Positions 1 through 9,461 of a stretch of DNA of 64,000 bases are shown piece by piece. The DNA is from Thermotalea metallivorans (GTDB taxonomy: Bacteria > Bacillota > Clostridia > Peptostreptococcales > Thermotaleaceae): the NCBI RefSeq assembly GCF_001562415.1, contig NZ_LOEE01000028.1, positions 124,001 to 188,000 on the forward strand. The letters are read 5' to 3'. The translations under genes were made by a program, and so were the position numbers. The notes under the pieces were generated by a model, which saw only the letters and a list, made by a program, of their open reading frames with translations, was not told the origin of the DNA and made no database searches. Every line of letters starts with the position of its first letter. Within the stretch, counting starts at the first letter, position 1.

Positions 1-1448
1 CCAGTGAAGCCTATGTGGGAGATTATACCGTTGCAGTGAATTTCCAAGGCGGGCGGACCACCACGTGGAAATCGGGCCATCCCTTTCGGATCCTGACCAT
101 GGGTCCCCCTAAGGTAATCGGCAAGTATCCTGCAGAAGGGGGAAGCCATGATGAAAAGAGCTTTGTCCATGGGGTAAAGGACAGTTTTACCAATGGCAAG
201 TATTTTCTTCGATTTACCTTTGAGGATGCGGACGGAAGCCTTTTCCTCAATGGGGAAACCGGTTTGACCAATCTGTCGGACTCTGTGGTGATAGCGGCAG
301 GAAGCGGCGTGTCCATGATTGACGGAGACTTTGTCAATCAGATCAAAGTTATTGGAGATTATGAGAAAACAAAGATTATAGAAAAATATATCCTTGTCAA
401 AGACAGCAGCAAAAAAGAAGCTACCCTTTATGTCCCTGTCCAACCCCTCCGATCCCAGACCACCTATCACGTTGTCTTAAAGGCGGGAATTGTCCGGAAT
501 ACTGTGGGACAAAATGAAGAAATTGCCTACTCCTTCCATACGAGGACCGTACCCTATACGACGGGGATAGAGATGGGTAGCGTCACAGAAGATTATGATA
601 TCGATGAGCCTATCGTATTGAAGGGAGACTTCTTTGAATCCGGTTATATACAGGCATACTTTAATGAAATTCCTGCTTATCGGGTCAGTCCCGAAGAAAG
701 ACTGGGCAGCGACGGAAAACTCAAGGAAAAAATCCTGAAGGTATATCTGCCCAGGGGAAGCAACCGGCTAAAACCAGGGGTATATAACGTTACCCTCTCC
801 CATGGCCCCAATCACCAAAGCATACTGTACGGTTCCTTCAGTGTGGTGCCTGCCGGCAACGCAGTGCCCCATGACCAATACCGGGTGAAAGAAAAAAGAT
901 GGGAAGGGGAAGTGAAGGCCGATGTAAAAATCAGCGAGGATACCCTGCTGCTGGAAACAAGACATGCCAATGCCCCTTATCTCAGCTTTGATTTGGATGA
1001 GATGATGGGAGAGGATGTATGGGTCAGAAAAATCAGCTACGAAGGGGATACCCGGGATAAGATCGGCATACTGGAAACCAAATCCAAATGGGCCAATATT
1101 ACATTGTATGGCCTTACCCTGGACGGCAATGCCTCTGACCACAGGATTGTCCTTTCCTTAGGAAGAACGGAACCCCAGGCAGTCCAATGGATTCAGAAGA
1201 AGTTGAAGGGAAGCGTCAAATCAGATTTTATCCAAGTGACGGGGAAAAATTTCAAGCTACAGAACATGGCCCTTTCGATTCCCATCAAGTATTCTAAGGG
1301 TCAAAACCTGAAAATATATCGTTACGACGAGGAAACAAGAGATTTCTATGAAATCAAGGGAACCATTCATCTTGTGAACCAAAAAGTAGAGTTCATGAGC
1401 AGCAACCCGGGGATCTTTGTCATCGTAGAATCGTCATCGGAAAGGTAG
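1..1448 (+). CDS. Secreted Ig/IPT-like surface protein, 5' end outside window
   Basis: The frame is open to the left edge (codons read from base 3 without a stop), so only the C-terminal ~480 residues are present. The visible part is rich in beta-strand-like sequence, with a bacterial Ig-like stretch ending near 'YHVVLKAGIVRNTVGQ', then an IPT-like segment ('EPIVLKGDFFESGYIQAYF'). It ends with a compact domain whose last residues ('PGIFVIVES') resemble the closing segment of the next gene's product. No SLH domain, LPXTG motif or C-terminal membrane helix is seen. It lies 13 bp before a giant IPT protein and is probably in the same operon. A cell-surface or extracellular structural role is inferred; the exact function is unknown. 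Confidence 0.75.
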   Translation, partial: SEAYVGDYTVAVNFQGGRTTTWKSGHPFRILTMGPPKVIGKYPAEGGSHDEKSFVHGVKDSFTNGKYFLRFTFEDADGSLFLNGETGLTNLSDSVVIAAGSGVSMIDGDFVNQIKVIGDYEKTKIIEKYILVKDSSKKEATLYVPVQPLRSQTTYHVVLKAGIVRNTVGQNEEIAYSFHTRTVPYTTGIEMGSVTEDYDIDEPIVLKGDFFESGYIQAYFNEIPAYRVSPEERLGSDGKLKEKILKVYLPRGSNRLKPGVYNVTLSHGPNHQSILYGSFSVVPAGNAVPHDQYRVKEKRWEGEVKADVKISEDTLLLETRHANAPYLSFDLDEMMGEDVWVRKISYEGDTRDKIGILETKSKWANITLYGLTLDGNASDHRIVLSLGRTEPQAVQWIQKKLKGSVKSDFIQVTGKNFKLQNMALSIPIKYSKGQNLKIYRYDEETRDFYEIKGTIHLVNQKVEFMSSNPGIFVIVESSSER

Positions 1449-1461
1449 GTGCATGATTGCC

Positions 1462-4400
1462 ATGAAAAAAAAGGACATCAAAAAGATTGTAGCCGCATTC
1501 ATGATTTTTGCACTGGTTTGCGGGATTTTCCCCTGGCAGGAGATACCCGCTGTCTTTGCAGCGCCGACAGTGAACAAAATAGAAATCACCAAAATCTATA
1601 ACGGGAACTACAATCTTCCTTCCCACTATTACTTAACTGTATACGGAAGCGAACTGAACAATCTGGAGGTAAAGATACAGAGCGACGACGGCAAGGTGAC
1701 AACCTTGACCCCCTCCAGCCCAGGGGCAACGGTGTCCCAGTATACCATCTCCACCAGCCAGGTGGGCTCCAAGTTTCTGATCAACGGCCTTCTCTATGAA
1801 ATCGTAGAGGATGATATGCCCCAGCTCAAGGGTGTAACCAGCAAGCTGGTGCAGTCAGGGCAGCAAATCGGAATTACGGGTATACGTTTGAACAAGATCG
1901 ATACGGATAATAGCGATAACAAAACCATCAAAATCCAGTACTACCAGGGAATATCGGAACAGGATATTTCTACGGCCATGATCCATACCGATGACACCCA
2001 GACCACCAAAAATATCACGGTGGTGGCCGGCTTGGGAGTCCAGAATTTGAAAGTCGTAAAGAAATATAAGGAAGGTGCTGTGGATATAGAAATTTCCTAT
2101 CGATATCTGGATGCCTTCCGGATTTACGATATCATCAGCGGTGTGAATCCCGCCGATATTGTCATGAATCCCAACAAAGGAAAAAAAGGAGACAAGGTAA
2201 CTTTGACAACGGACACCTTTCCCGAGGATTACTCCGTATTTCTCATTGAAAATCTGGAGGACCCTTTCCTGGGGAAAAATCTGGGAGAGGCCATTGAAAA
2301 CAACCACAGCCCTACCCAGAAGGATACCATTACCTTTGAGGTTCCCAGCGGTCTGGAGTTGAAAACCTATCATGTCATCTTGACAAACTACATCAATCCT
2401 GCAGGAATCAAACCTACGGACAACATATCGAACCTGATTGTGAAACAGTTGTGGATTGGCACCTTCACGGTGGTGGACGGAAAGTTTTTGCCCCAGATCC
2501 AGTCGGTGCAGCCCAGCTCGGGACCCGATGCGGGATCGGAGGTAAAAATCAACGGGAAATTCTTTGAAGAATTGAATATCGACGGGCTGACGGGCTTCTA
2601 CGATAGCAGCATCGGGGCAGAAAATCTGGAAGTGGAAGAGCGCAACGGATTGAAGCAGTTGAAGATTGCTTATCCCAGTGATGCCAATACAAAATACAAC
2701 GGGAAACAGGTAACCATTCAAAGATATATTTCCGTCATCATCGGAAATGCTGCTGAATTTCAAGATAAGACAAAGCAGGCCTTCTATTATGGTGCCAACC
2801 AGTTTGATACCCTGACGGTGATGGCAAAACCCTTAGAAGCAGGGGACAAGGATCTCGTCAAGGATGTGATTGTCAATATCGAGACAATAATTACGGAAAC
2901 AGCCGACCCCAGCAAGGTATATGTCATTAAGGAGCAGGCCGTGAAGGAGGATGCCTACACCTATATACCCAGCTTTACGGAGCCTGTCATTGACACGGTG
3001 GTGCCCAAAGTCATTGGTGTCAAGAAAGAAGGGGTGCTGTATAAAACGGCCACCGATGTGATTATCGCCATCAACGGAAAGGATTTTCATGTGTATAAGT
3101 ATGTAGACGGAACGGGGCAGGAAAAAATCATTTATCCTAAGGTGGTCATCGGAGGCAACGATGATAATGGAGAGATCCTCCTCAAAAGAATCGGAGATAC
3201 GGTATACTACAGGGATAAGATCAACGGGGATGTGGTGTTGGCAGGAGCCGGCCTGGAGGTCATGGATGCCCAGGGCAGACTCATGAACGGAACCGTAGGA
3301 AGTGAAATCGGGAACAAAATCATCCTACGGATTCCCGCCGGTTTGGAGATTGATGCCCAGAAGGTCAATGCATCCCTGCAAAATGTGGCTGTTGCCAACC
3401 CTGTAAGGGGATCGGAGAACTATGGGCCTTATACCATTAAGGCCGATGCGGTACAGTTTATCCATACGGAGGATGTGCCCGTCATCGAAGAAGTAAAACC
3501 CAATGTGGTGACGCTGGACGGGAGAGAGGATGTTGTCATCAAGGGAAGCAACTTTGCCTCGGACGTGAAGGTATATATTGACGGCAAAGAGGTTACGGGA
3601 ATCAAGCGGAACGGCATCGGAACCCAGATTGACTTCAAGTCTCCTCCGGGCAGGGAAGGAGATACCTTGGTCTATGTGCTGAATCCCAGTACCGGCGGGA
3701 TTGCCACCTATCCTTACAAATATGTGAGGACCTATACTAACCCCAAAATTACAGACTTTTCCCCCAAAAAGGGAAAAACAGGAACCTTGGTGGTGATTAC
3801 GGGGGAAAACTTCATCAAACCGGACCCCACGGCCTTGGAAAAAGATATTTTCAAGTTGATCGGAACCCGGGTCCTGTTGGAAGGAAAGGATATCAACCAA
3901 TATTACAGGGATAGCATTACAAAGCAGATTACCCTGCAAAATTTTGAGGCGGCCGACAAGATTCTTCAAAACAACGGAGAAAAACTCATCCTTAGGGATT
4001 ATTACCACAGCATCATCCTAAAGGATACGGCCACGGGAAGATTTTTTACTTTGGATGTGGATGTCCAAGGAAGGCCTTTGTTGTCCAACGGCATTGACCA
4101 AAAGTTTGTCTTCAGTGCCGAGGGCAGCGGAATCCGGGCCGACAAGGACGGGGGCGGCATCTATGATGTCACCCTTGGCACAGGAAATGACGCCGGAGGC
4201 AATTATGATTTTATATCCTTGGATGTGAGACCCGCAGACGGTACGCCGGAGCTGACTCTGAAGGTGATGACCCCTTACATCGTACAAAACGGTGTCATTA
4301 CAGGGAACAACGTCAAGGTCATGGGGATTGACAAAATTTACTTTACTGTGCCTATTCTTTCGGCAGACGGCTATTACGATGTAACGGTGGAAAATCCCGA

Positions 4401-7400
4401 TACCAAGCGGGACAGCAGAATGGATCAGGCAGGCTTCTACTATTATACCCAGCCTTCCAGCAAACCCAAGATCAAAACCATTGAACCGGATCACGGTTCT
4501 GTGGATGGGGGATACCTCATCAGGATTACGGGAGAAAAAGAACCCGGCAAAGAATGCTTTGTGGATAATGGCGCCGAGAAAACAAAGGTGTTTATCAATG
4601 GGATAGAGGTGCCTAAAGAGAAGGTTACGGTCAGCGTGGACGGATTGACCATGGAGGCTATAGTGCCGAAACTGAATGTCGATTTGCGGTCAAAATACGA
4701 TACGGACCGTCTGACAGTTCCGGTGGTGGTGGTCAATCCCGACGGAGGCAGCGACAGCAAGGAAAAGGGCTTTACCTATATTGTGCCTACCTCCCATCCG
4801 GAAATCATCAAAATCGTACCCCAAAAGGGGAATGCAGCAGGGAATGAAATTGTAGAGATTACAGGAAAGGATTTCCGATTCTATGAGCCCTATGATGATG
4901 CCAACCGGGATCAGGCGTGGAACCCGGGAGAAACCTATAGGGATTTAAACGGTTTTTTCTATCAGGGAAATGGCAGTTTTGTTGCCGATGACGGTACCCA
5001 AGGGCCCGATGATTTTACCAACATGCAAATTTATCAATTGAAGGCAGATGTAGGGGAAGACAACTTCCAAAAAATTGTCCTTCCTGTACTGCCCAAGGTA
5101 TATTTTGGCACCAAACAGGCGGAGATCCTTGAATTTGCCAACGGTTATCTCAAGGTGAAAACACCGGCCGGCAAAATCGACAGCGTGGATGTCTATGTGG
5201 TCAATAATGACTCTGGTATTTCCAACACAGTAAAATTCACCTATGAAGGATCCAATCCCAAGATTGATAAAATCATTCCAGCGGAAGGGAAAAAACAGGG
5301 AGGAGAGAAGATAGAGCTCTTCGGGAAAGGTTTTGTGGTCACAGATGTGTCCGTCTATTATAAAGATACGGCAGACGGCAACTACAAAACGAAAACCATC
5401 CCACAACCCCTGGTGCGGTTTGGGAATATCTACAACAAGGATATTCCCAGGGAGCAGGAGAACTCCGGGAGAATTGACAACAGCCGTGCTACGGTGAAAT
5501 TGGCCGGGGGCTTGACGGTAAGCTATGACGGGGCAAACAACCTTCTGACCCTCACCATTCTGGAGGAGCAGAAGAACTATACCGTTACCCTTCCCTACAC
5601 CGGGGCCATTGCCTATGTGCCCGTCAGCCTGCTGGAATATGTGGACGGCCAGGGAATTGCCCAGAGCTATGCAAGCGGCGGAAAATATGACGAATGGATA
5701 CGGTTGGAGGTTTCCGACAGGAGACTGCTGGTGGAGAGGGGCTATTCTCCGAAGGTGGAATATAAAGATGCAACCCAGATGGTGGTATATACCCCTTCCT
5801 ATCATACGGTGGGGCCGGTGGCCGTAACCATTCTGAATCCTGACGGAGGAACTGGGGAAGGCAAATTTACCTATAAAAATCCAGACAGCAGGCCTGTCAT
5901 TACCAATATTACCAAAGACGGACGGAATCCCAGTGCAGAATTTATCAACGGCCAGGAAATGAGGATCGTCCGAATGACCTATAAAGGGGGCAACATCGTT
6001 TCCGTATTGGGAACGGATTTTCGGGAAAATGCCATCCTTCAGGTGGGAGATGTGCTGACAGTCAAAAAAGAGAATATTACCTACCAGCTCCCGGGCAAAT
6101 TGACTTTTACCATGCCTAATGTGGGAGAGGGCGCCCTAGGAAAGCGACACCGGGTGGTTGTCATGAACGAGGATGGGGGAAATGCATCCTCCGATTTGGC
6201 CAATCCTCCCATCTACATTGAGTTTATCAAGGGAGAGACGGCCCCTGCCGTTGAAACAGTAACACCGGCCAAGGGACCTGCCGGCGGAGGAACCACGGTG
6301 ACCATCAGAGGGAAGGATTTCAGGGAAGGATTGTCTGTGTTCTTTGGAGAGGTGCAAGTACCCAAGGCCAATGTAACGGTGGTGGATTATAAGACCATCC
6401 GAGTGATTACGCCGGCCCATGGCCCCGGCCAGGTGGATGTCAAGGTGGAAAACCCCGATGGAGAATTGGCAAACCCGGGAGGCAAATATACCTTTGTGAG
6501 CACCCCCAATATTACGGCTGTGGTGGATCCTTCCGATCCCGGAGAAACCACGAGAATCAAGACCATTTCTATCTTAGGGGGGCAAGAAATCAAAGTAAAG
6601 GGCTCCGGTTTTATGGAAGGTGCCAAGGTGATTTTCAATCCCAAGCTGGAGCTTGTTGCCGATGGAAAGGATACGGAAAAAGCCCTGTTCATCCAAGGAA
6701 AGTACTATACCTTAAAACAGGGAGCGGAAGGCAGCAATACAAAGGTGATTGACGGGGAAACCCTGACGGTGGCCGCACCGGCAGGCAAGCAGGGAACGGG
6801 AGGCATCCTGGTGGTCAATCCCGATGGCGGAGCCAGCAGCATCTATGGAGACCTCCTCTATGGGACACCGGAGCTTCAAGCCCCTGGGGGGGTAGTGGCG
6901 GAGCTGGTATATGATCGGTATATCAAGGTGAATTGGAATCCTGTGGCCGGTGCAAAGGAATACGAAATTTACGTTGTGGCGAATAATAAGGTAAGGGAAT
7001 TCATTGGCAGTACAGAGCTGACATCCTTTGTCTACGAAAATATAGCGCCCTATACCAGCTATCGATTTGTGGTGACGGCCATCGGAGCATATGGGTCGTC
7101 CAAGGCTTCCAGCGAAAGCAACACGGTGACCACCAAAGGAAAAGCAGGACCTCCGGATCAGGATGGCGGCCTGGGAGAAAAGACAAAACAGGAGAAGATG
7201 GGAGACCGGGCCGAAATCGTGATCGGAACAGGTGAGGATACCCAAAAAGACCTTACCGTTGATCTGACAAGGGGTACCCTGGCAGGAAGCAAGGAGGTTG
7301 TCATCAGTATTCCCGCATCGGTGGTAGCCGATGGGGGAAGGGGCAGCATTATAGTGAACGGAAAGGATTTCCGGATCAAGTTCAGCCCGAACATCTTCTA

Positions 7401-7770
7401 TACCGATAAGATAAAGGAAAACAAAAAAAGAGGGGATGCGGGCGTTCGAGTGGAAATTATGCCTGTGGCGGAAATCCCAGATATGGATAATCATCAGACG
7501 GCCCTATCCGGAGCCTATGGCATCAAAGCCTTTGCTTTTGCAGGCAAGGACCGGACGGAGATAACCTATGTGAGGGCACCCGTGCAAATCACCTTAGACG
7601 TGGATCGGGCAAAAGCCGATATGAGAAAATTAAAATCCCTTCACCTGAGCCGGTATGATGCATATGAGGGGACTTGGATCCCGATGGCTGCCGGCAATGG
7701 GGACAGTATGGCCCTTACGGCCCTTACAGACAGACTAGGCAAATTTATGATTCTGGGAAGCAGGAGGTAG
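1462..7770 (+). CDS. Giant IPT/TIG-repeat secreted protein with Fn3 domain (2102 aa)
   Basis: A signal peptide (KKK-rich start, hydrophobic core, cleavage near 'AVFAAPT') is followed by about eleven IPT/TIG-like Ig repeats. They are recognised by the recurring pattern P-x-I-x-x-(I/V)-x-P-x-x-G...G-x-x-(V/I)-x-I-x-G-x-(D/N)-F, starting roughly at residues 225, 345, 510, 675, 763, 1004, 1115, 1268, 1480, 1597 and 1684. A fibronectin type III domain follows (about 1806-1893, 'IKVNWNPVAGAKEYEIYV') and then a C-terminal beta-rich domain. No SLH, sortase or transmembrane anchor is visible. The ATG at 1462 is preferred over that at 1453 because the Shine-Dalgarno-like AGGTAGGTG ends 10 bases before it. 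The next gene follows after 4 bp. Probably a long surface fibre or adhesin-like protein; its ligand is unknown. Confidence 0.85.
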   Translation: MKKKDIKKIVAAFMIFALVCGIFPWQEIPAVFAAPTVNKIEITKIYNGNYNLPSHYYLTVYGSELNNLEVKIQSDDGKVTTLTPSSPGATVSQYTISTSQVGSKFLINGLLYEIVEDDMPQLKGVTSKLVQSGQQIGITGIRLNKIDTDNSDNKTIKIQYYQGISEQDISTAMIHTDDTQTTKNITVVAGLGVQNLKVVKKYKEGAVDIEISYRYLDAFRIYDIISGVNPADIVMNPNKGKKGDKVTLTTDTFPEDYSVFLIENLEDPFLGKNLGEAIENNHSPTQKDTITFEVPSGLELKTYHVILTNYINPAGIKPTDNISNLIVKQLWIGTFTVVDGKFLPQIQSVQPSSGPDAGSEVKINGKFFEELNIDGLTGFYDSSIGAENLEVEERNGLKQLKIAYPSDANTKYNGKQVTIQRYISVIIGNAAEFQDKTKQAFYYGANQFDTLTVMAKPLEAGDKDLVKDVIVNIETIITETADPSKVYVIKEQAVKEDAYTYIPSFTEPVIDTVVPKVIGVKKEGVLYKTATDVIIAINGKDFHVYKYVDGTGQEKIIYPKVVIGGNDDNGEILLKRIGDTVYYRDKINGDVVLAGAGLEVMDAQGRLMNGTVGSEIGNKIILRIPAGLEIDAQKVNASLQNVAVANPVRGSENYGPYTIKADAVQFIHTEDVPVIEEVKPNVVTLDGREDVVIKGSNFASDVKVYIDGKEVTGIKRNGIGTQIDFKSPPGREGDTLVYVLNPSTGGIATYPYKYVRTYTNPKITDFSPKKGKTGTLVVITGENFIKPDPTALEKDIFKLIGTRVLLEGKDINQYYRDSITKQITLQNFEAADKILQNNGEKLILRDYYHSIILKDTATGRFFTLDVDVQGRPLLSNGIDQKFVFSAEGSGIRADKDGGGIYDVTLGTGNDAGGNYDFISLDVRPADGTPELTLKVMTPYIVQNGVITGNNVKVMGIDKIYFTVPILSADGYYDVTVENPDTKRDSRMDQAGFYYYTQPSSKPKIKTIEPDHGSVDGGYLIRITGEKEPGKECFVDNGAEKTKVFINGIEVPKEKVTVSVDGLTMEAIVPKLNVDLRSKYDTDRLTVPVVVVNPDGGSDSKEKGFTYIVPTSHPEIIKIVPQKGNAAGNEIVEITGKDFRFYEPYDDANRDQAWNPGETYRDLNGFFYQGNGSFVADDGTQGPDDFTNMQIYQLKADVGEDNFQKIVLPVLPKVYFGTKQAEILEFANGYLKVKTPAGKIDSVDVYVVNNDSGISNTVKFTYEGSNPKIDKIIPAEGKKQGGEKIELFGKGFVVTDVSVYYKDTADGNYKTKTIPQPLVRFGNIYNKDIPREQENSGRIDNSRATVKLAGGLTVSYDGANNLLTLTILEEQKNYTVTLPYTGAIAYVPVSLLEYVDGQGIAQSYASGGKYDEWIRLEVSDRRLLVERGYSPKVEYKDATQMVVYTPSYHTVGPVAVTILNPDGGTGEGKFTYKNPDSRPVITNITKDGRNPSAEFINGQEMRIVRMTYKGGNIVSVLGTDFRENAILQVGDVLTVKKENITYQLPGKLTFTMPNVGEGALGKRHRVVVMNEDGGNASSDLANPPIYIEFIKGETAPAVETVTPAKGPAGGGTTVTIRGKDFREGLSVFFGEVQVPKANVTVVDYKTIRVITPAHGPGQVDVKVENPDGELANPGGKYTFVSTPNITAVVDPSDPGETTRIKTISILGGQEIKVKGSGFMEGAKVIFNPKLELVADGKDTEKALFIQGKYYTLKQGAEGSNTKVIDGETLTVAAPAGKQGTGGILVVNPDGGASSIYGDLLYGTPELQAPGGVVAELVYDRYIKVNWNPVAGAKEYEIYVVANNKVREFIGSTELTSFVYENIAPYTSYRFVVTAIGAYGSSKASSESNTVTTKGKAGPPDQDGGLGEKTKQEKMGDRAEIVIGTGEDTQKDLTVDLTRGTLAGSKEVVISIPASVVADGGRGSIIVNGKDFRIKFSPNIFYTDKIKENKKRGDAGVRVEIMPVAEIPDMDNHQTALSGAYGIKAFAFAGKDRTEITYVRAPVQITLDVDRAKADMRKLKSLHLSRYDAYEGTWIPMAAGNGDSMALTALTDRLGKFMILGSRR

Positions 7771-7774
7771 GAAA

Positions 7775-9427
7775 ATGAAAAAAGCGGCAGCCTTCTTATG
7801 TTTGATTTTACTGATGAGCTCCATTACCTCCTATGGGGACTCCCAAGGGCCCTACAGGAACGGATTTATCGAGGGGTATGTAAAAAAGGTGTTGGAGAAG
7901 GAAATACAGATCGAGGAGTATGATGGCACCATCCATCAGCTCCCCTTCGACCCCAATGCCCTGCTCACCATCGATGGTGTTCCGGCATCTTTAAAGGATT
8001 TCAAGGCGGGCATGGAGGTATATGGAGAGTTGAAGGGGCGAAGACTTTATACCTTGGAGAGCTACGCCACAGAAAATCTTGGCTATATCCCGCCGGGGGG
8101 AAAAATAAGGACAGGGATTGTCAAAAAGATTGACAGGGATCAAATCGTCCTCCAGCTCCCTACAGGACAAAAGGAGACCTACTTTGCGTCGGCAGCGACC
8201 ATTGCCATGAAAAAAGGTGCCCAGGTTCCTCACAGCGTCCTGTATGAGGGGGATCGGGTAAAACTGTATTTTGATGAGATCGACTCTTCTTTGATCAGCA
8301 AGATGGAGATAGAAGGAGATTCCATTGTGGTCAAGGATTTATACCGGGGAAAGCTCGCCTTTGCCCACGACTTAGAGAACAAAATGGTGCTGGAAGAAGT
8401 GGAGGCCCTGCGCAACGGGAAATGGGAAGCCGTAAAGCCCAGCATAGCCATTCCCTATGCCATGGATCTTCCCCTCTATGCAGGCGGGCAAAAGATATCC
8501 TACAAGCAGTTAAAGAACTACCAAGGCAGGACCGTTTATATGGCCGTCAAAGACTTTTTTGGAAGCCAGCGGGCGGAAAAAATGATTGTCAAAGGCCAAT
8601 ATGAATCCACCTATGCTGACAAGATCAAGGACATCAACTGGTATACCCAGGGATTGGAGCTGAATAACAACAAGAACCTGGCTTTTCATGAAGGCACCAT
8701 CGTTATAAAAAACGGGCGGTTGGTGGACATGTACAGCATTGATGCCAAGGCCGATGTCTTTGTGGTAGCCGACGGCCGTGGAAGCAATCTCCTTGCCGAT
8801 GTCATCTATGTGTACAATGAGGATATCAACCATTCCAATATAGGCCGTCATGTTGTTTATAGCGGAAGACTGGATGTGATCCTGCAGGATCAAGTAACCC
8901 TGAAGAACTTTTTCGTACTGGACAACAACCAATGGGTTTCCTTCGGGGGACAAAAAGATTTGTATTATGACAGTGATACTTCTATTTTTGATATGGAAGC
9001 ACAAAAGTTCGTGTCGCCAAAGGAATTTTACGCCAAAGACTATGCCGTTGACGAAAATTCTGATTATGCCAAGAATAGAAACCTAAAGGATTGGCACGGT
9101 TACATCTATACCGACGGAGATCAAATCCGGACCATTCTGGTGCAGAAAAACATGGATTCTTTGCTCAATCAGAGGATTACCAACGGCGTGATCGACAAAG
9201 TGTATGACGATCCTTTGGTGGGTTGGACATTGGAATTAAGAGACGGAAAAGACTGGAGCAGCAGCAAGAAGCAGTGGATGGAAAAAAATGCTTCCCTCAG
9301 GATCAACCTGGAAAAAGCCATGATCATAAAGGATGAAAGGATGATCAGCGCCCATGAGCTAAAGGCCGGTGACCGCCTCTACATGGTGAGAAACGATTTT
9401 GAAGGGAAGATTATAATTGTGAAATAA
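7775..9427 (+). CDS. Secreted protein of unknown function, repeated beta modules (550 aa)
   Basis: It has a signal peptide (residues 1 to about 20, MKKAAAFLCLILLMSS) and no recognisable enzyme motif. The body is built of short beta modules of the form G-x-V-x-K-I...I-x-L-x-x-x-x-G...F...L-x-x-L-x-x-G-D-x-V-x-(V/L), for example around residues 15-95, 95-180, 340-390 and 465-550. Similar modules occur in the C-terminal half of the SLH protein at 24065-25966, which suggests a shared cell-wall-associated domain family. A strong AGGAGG lies just before the ATG. Four bases separate it from the giant IPT gene, so the two are likely co-transcribed and work together at the surface. I cannot assign a function. 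Confidence 0.75.
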   Translation: MKKAAAFLCLILLMSSITSYGDSQGPYRNGFIEGYVKKVLEKEIQIEEYDGTIHQLPFDPNALLTIDGVPASLKDFKAGMEVYGELKGRRLYTLESYATENLGYIPPGGKIRTGIVKKIDRDQIVLQLPTGQKETYFASAATIAMKKGAQVPHSVLYEGDRVKLYFDEIDSSLISKMEIEGDSIVVKDLYRGKLAFAHDLENKMVLEEVEALRNGKWEAVKPSIAIPYAMDLPLYAGGQKISYKQLKNYQGRTVYMAVKDFFGSQRAEKMIVKGQYESTYADKIKDINWYTQGLELNNNKNLAFHEGTIVIKNGRLVDMYSIDAKADVFVVADGRGSNLLADVIYVYNEDINHSNIGRHVVYSGRLDVILQDQVTLKNFFVLDNNQWVSFGGQKDLYYDSDTSIFDMEAQKFVSPKEFYAKDYAVDENSDYAKNRNLKDWHGYIYTDGDQIRTILVQKNMDSLLNQRITNGVIDKVYDDPLVGWTLELRDGKDWSSSKKQWMEKNASLRINLEKAMIIKDERMISAHELKAGDRLYMVRNDFEGKIIIVK

Positions 9428-9461
9428 GGGAAAAAGAGAAAGGTTGAAGGAGGGGGCAACG

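Noticed and set aside
4945-5805. 286-codon minus-strand frame inside the giant IPT gene
   Set aside because: It is a shadow of the repeat-rich coding sequence; no start signal or family resemblance.
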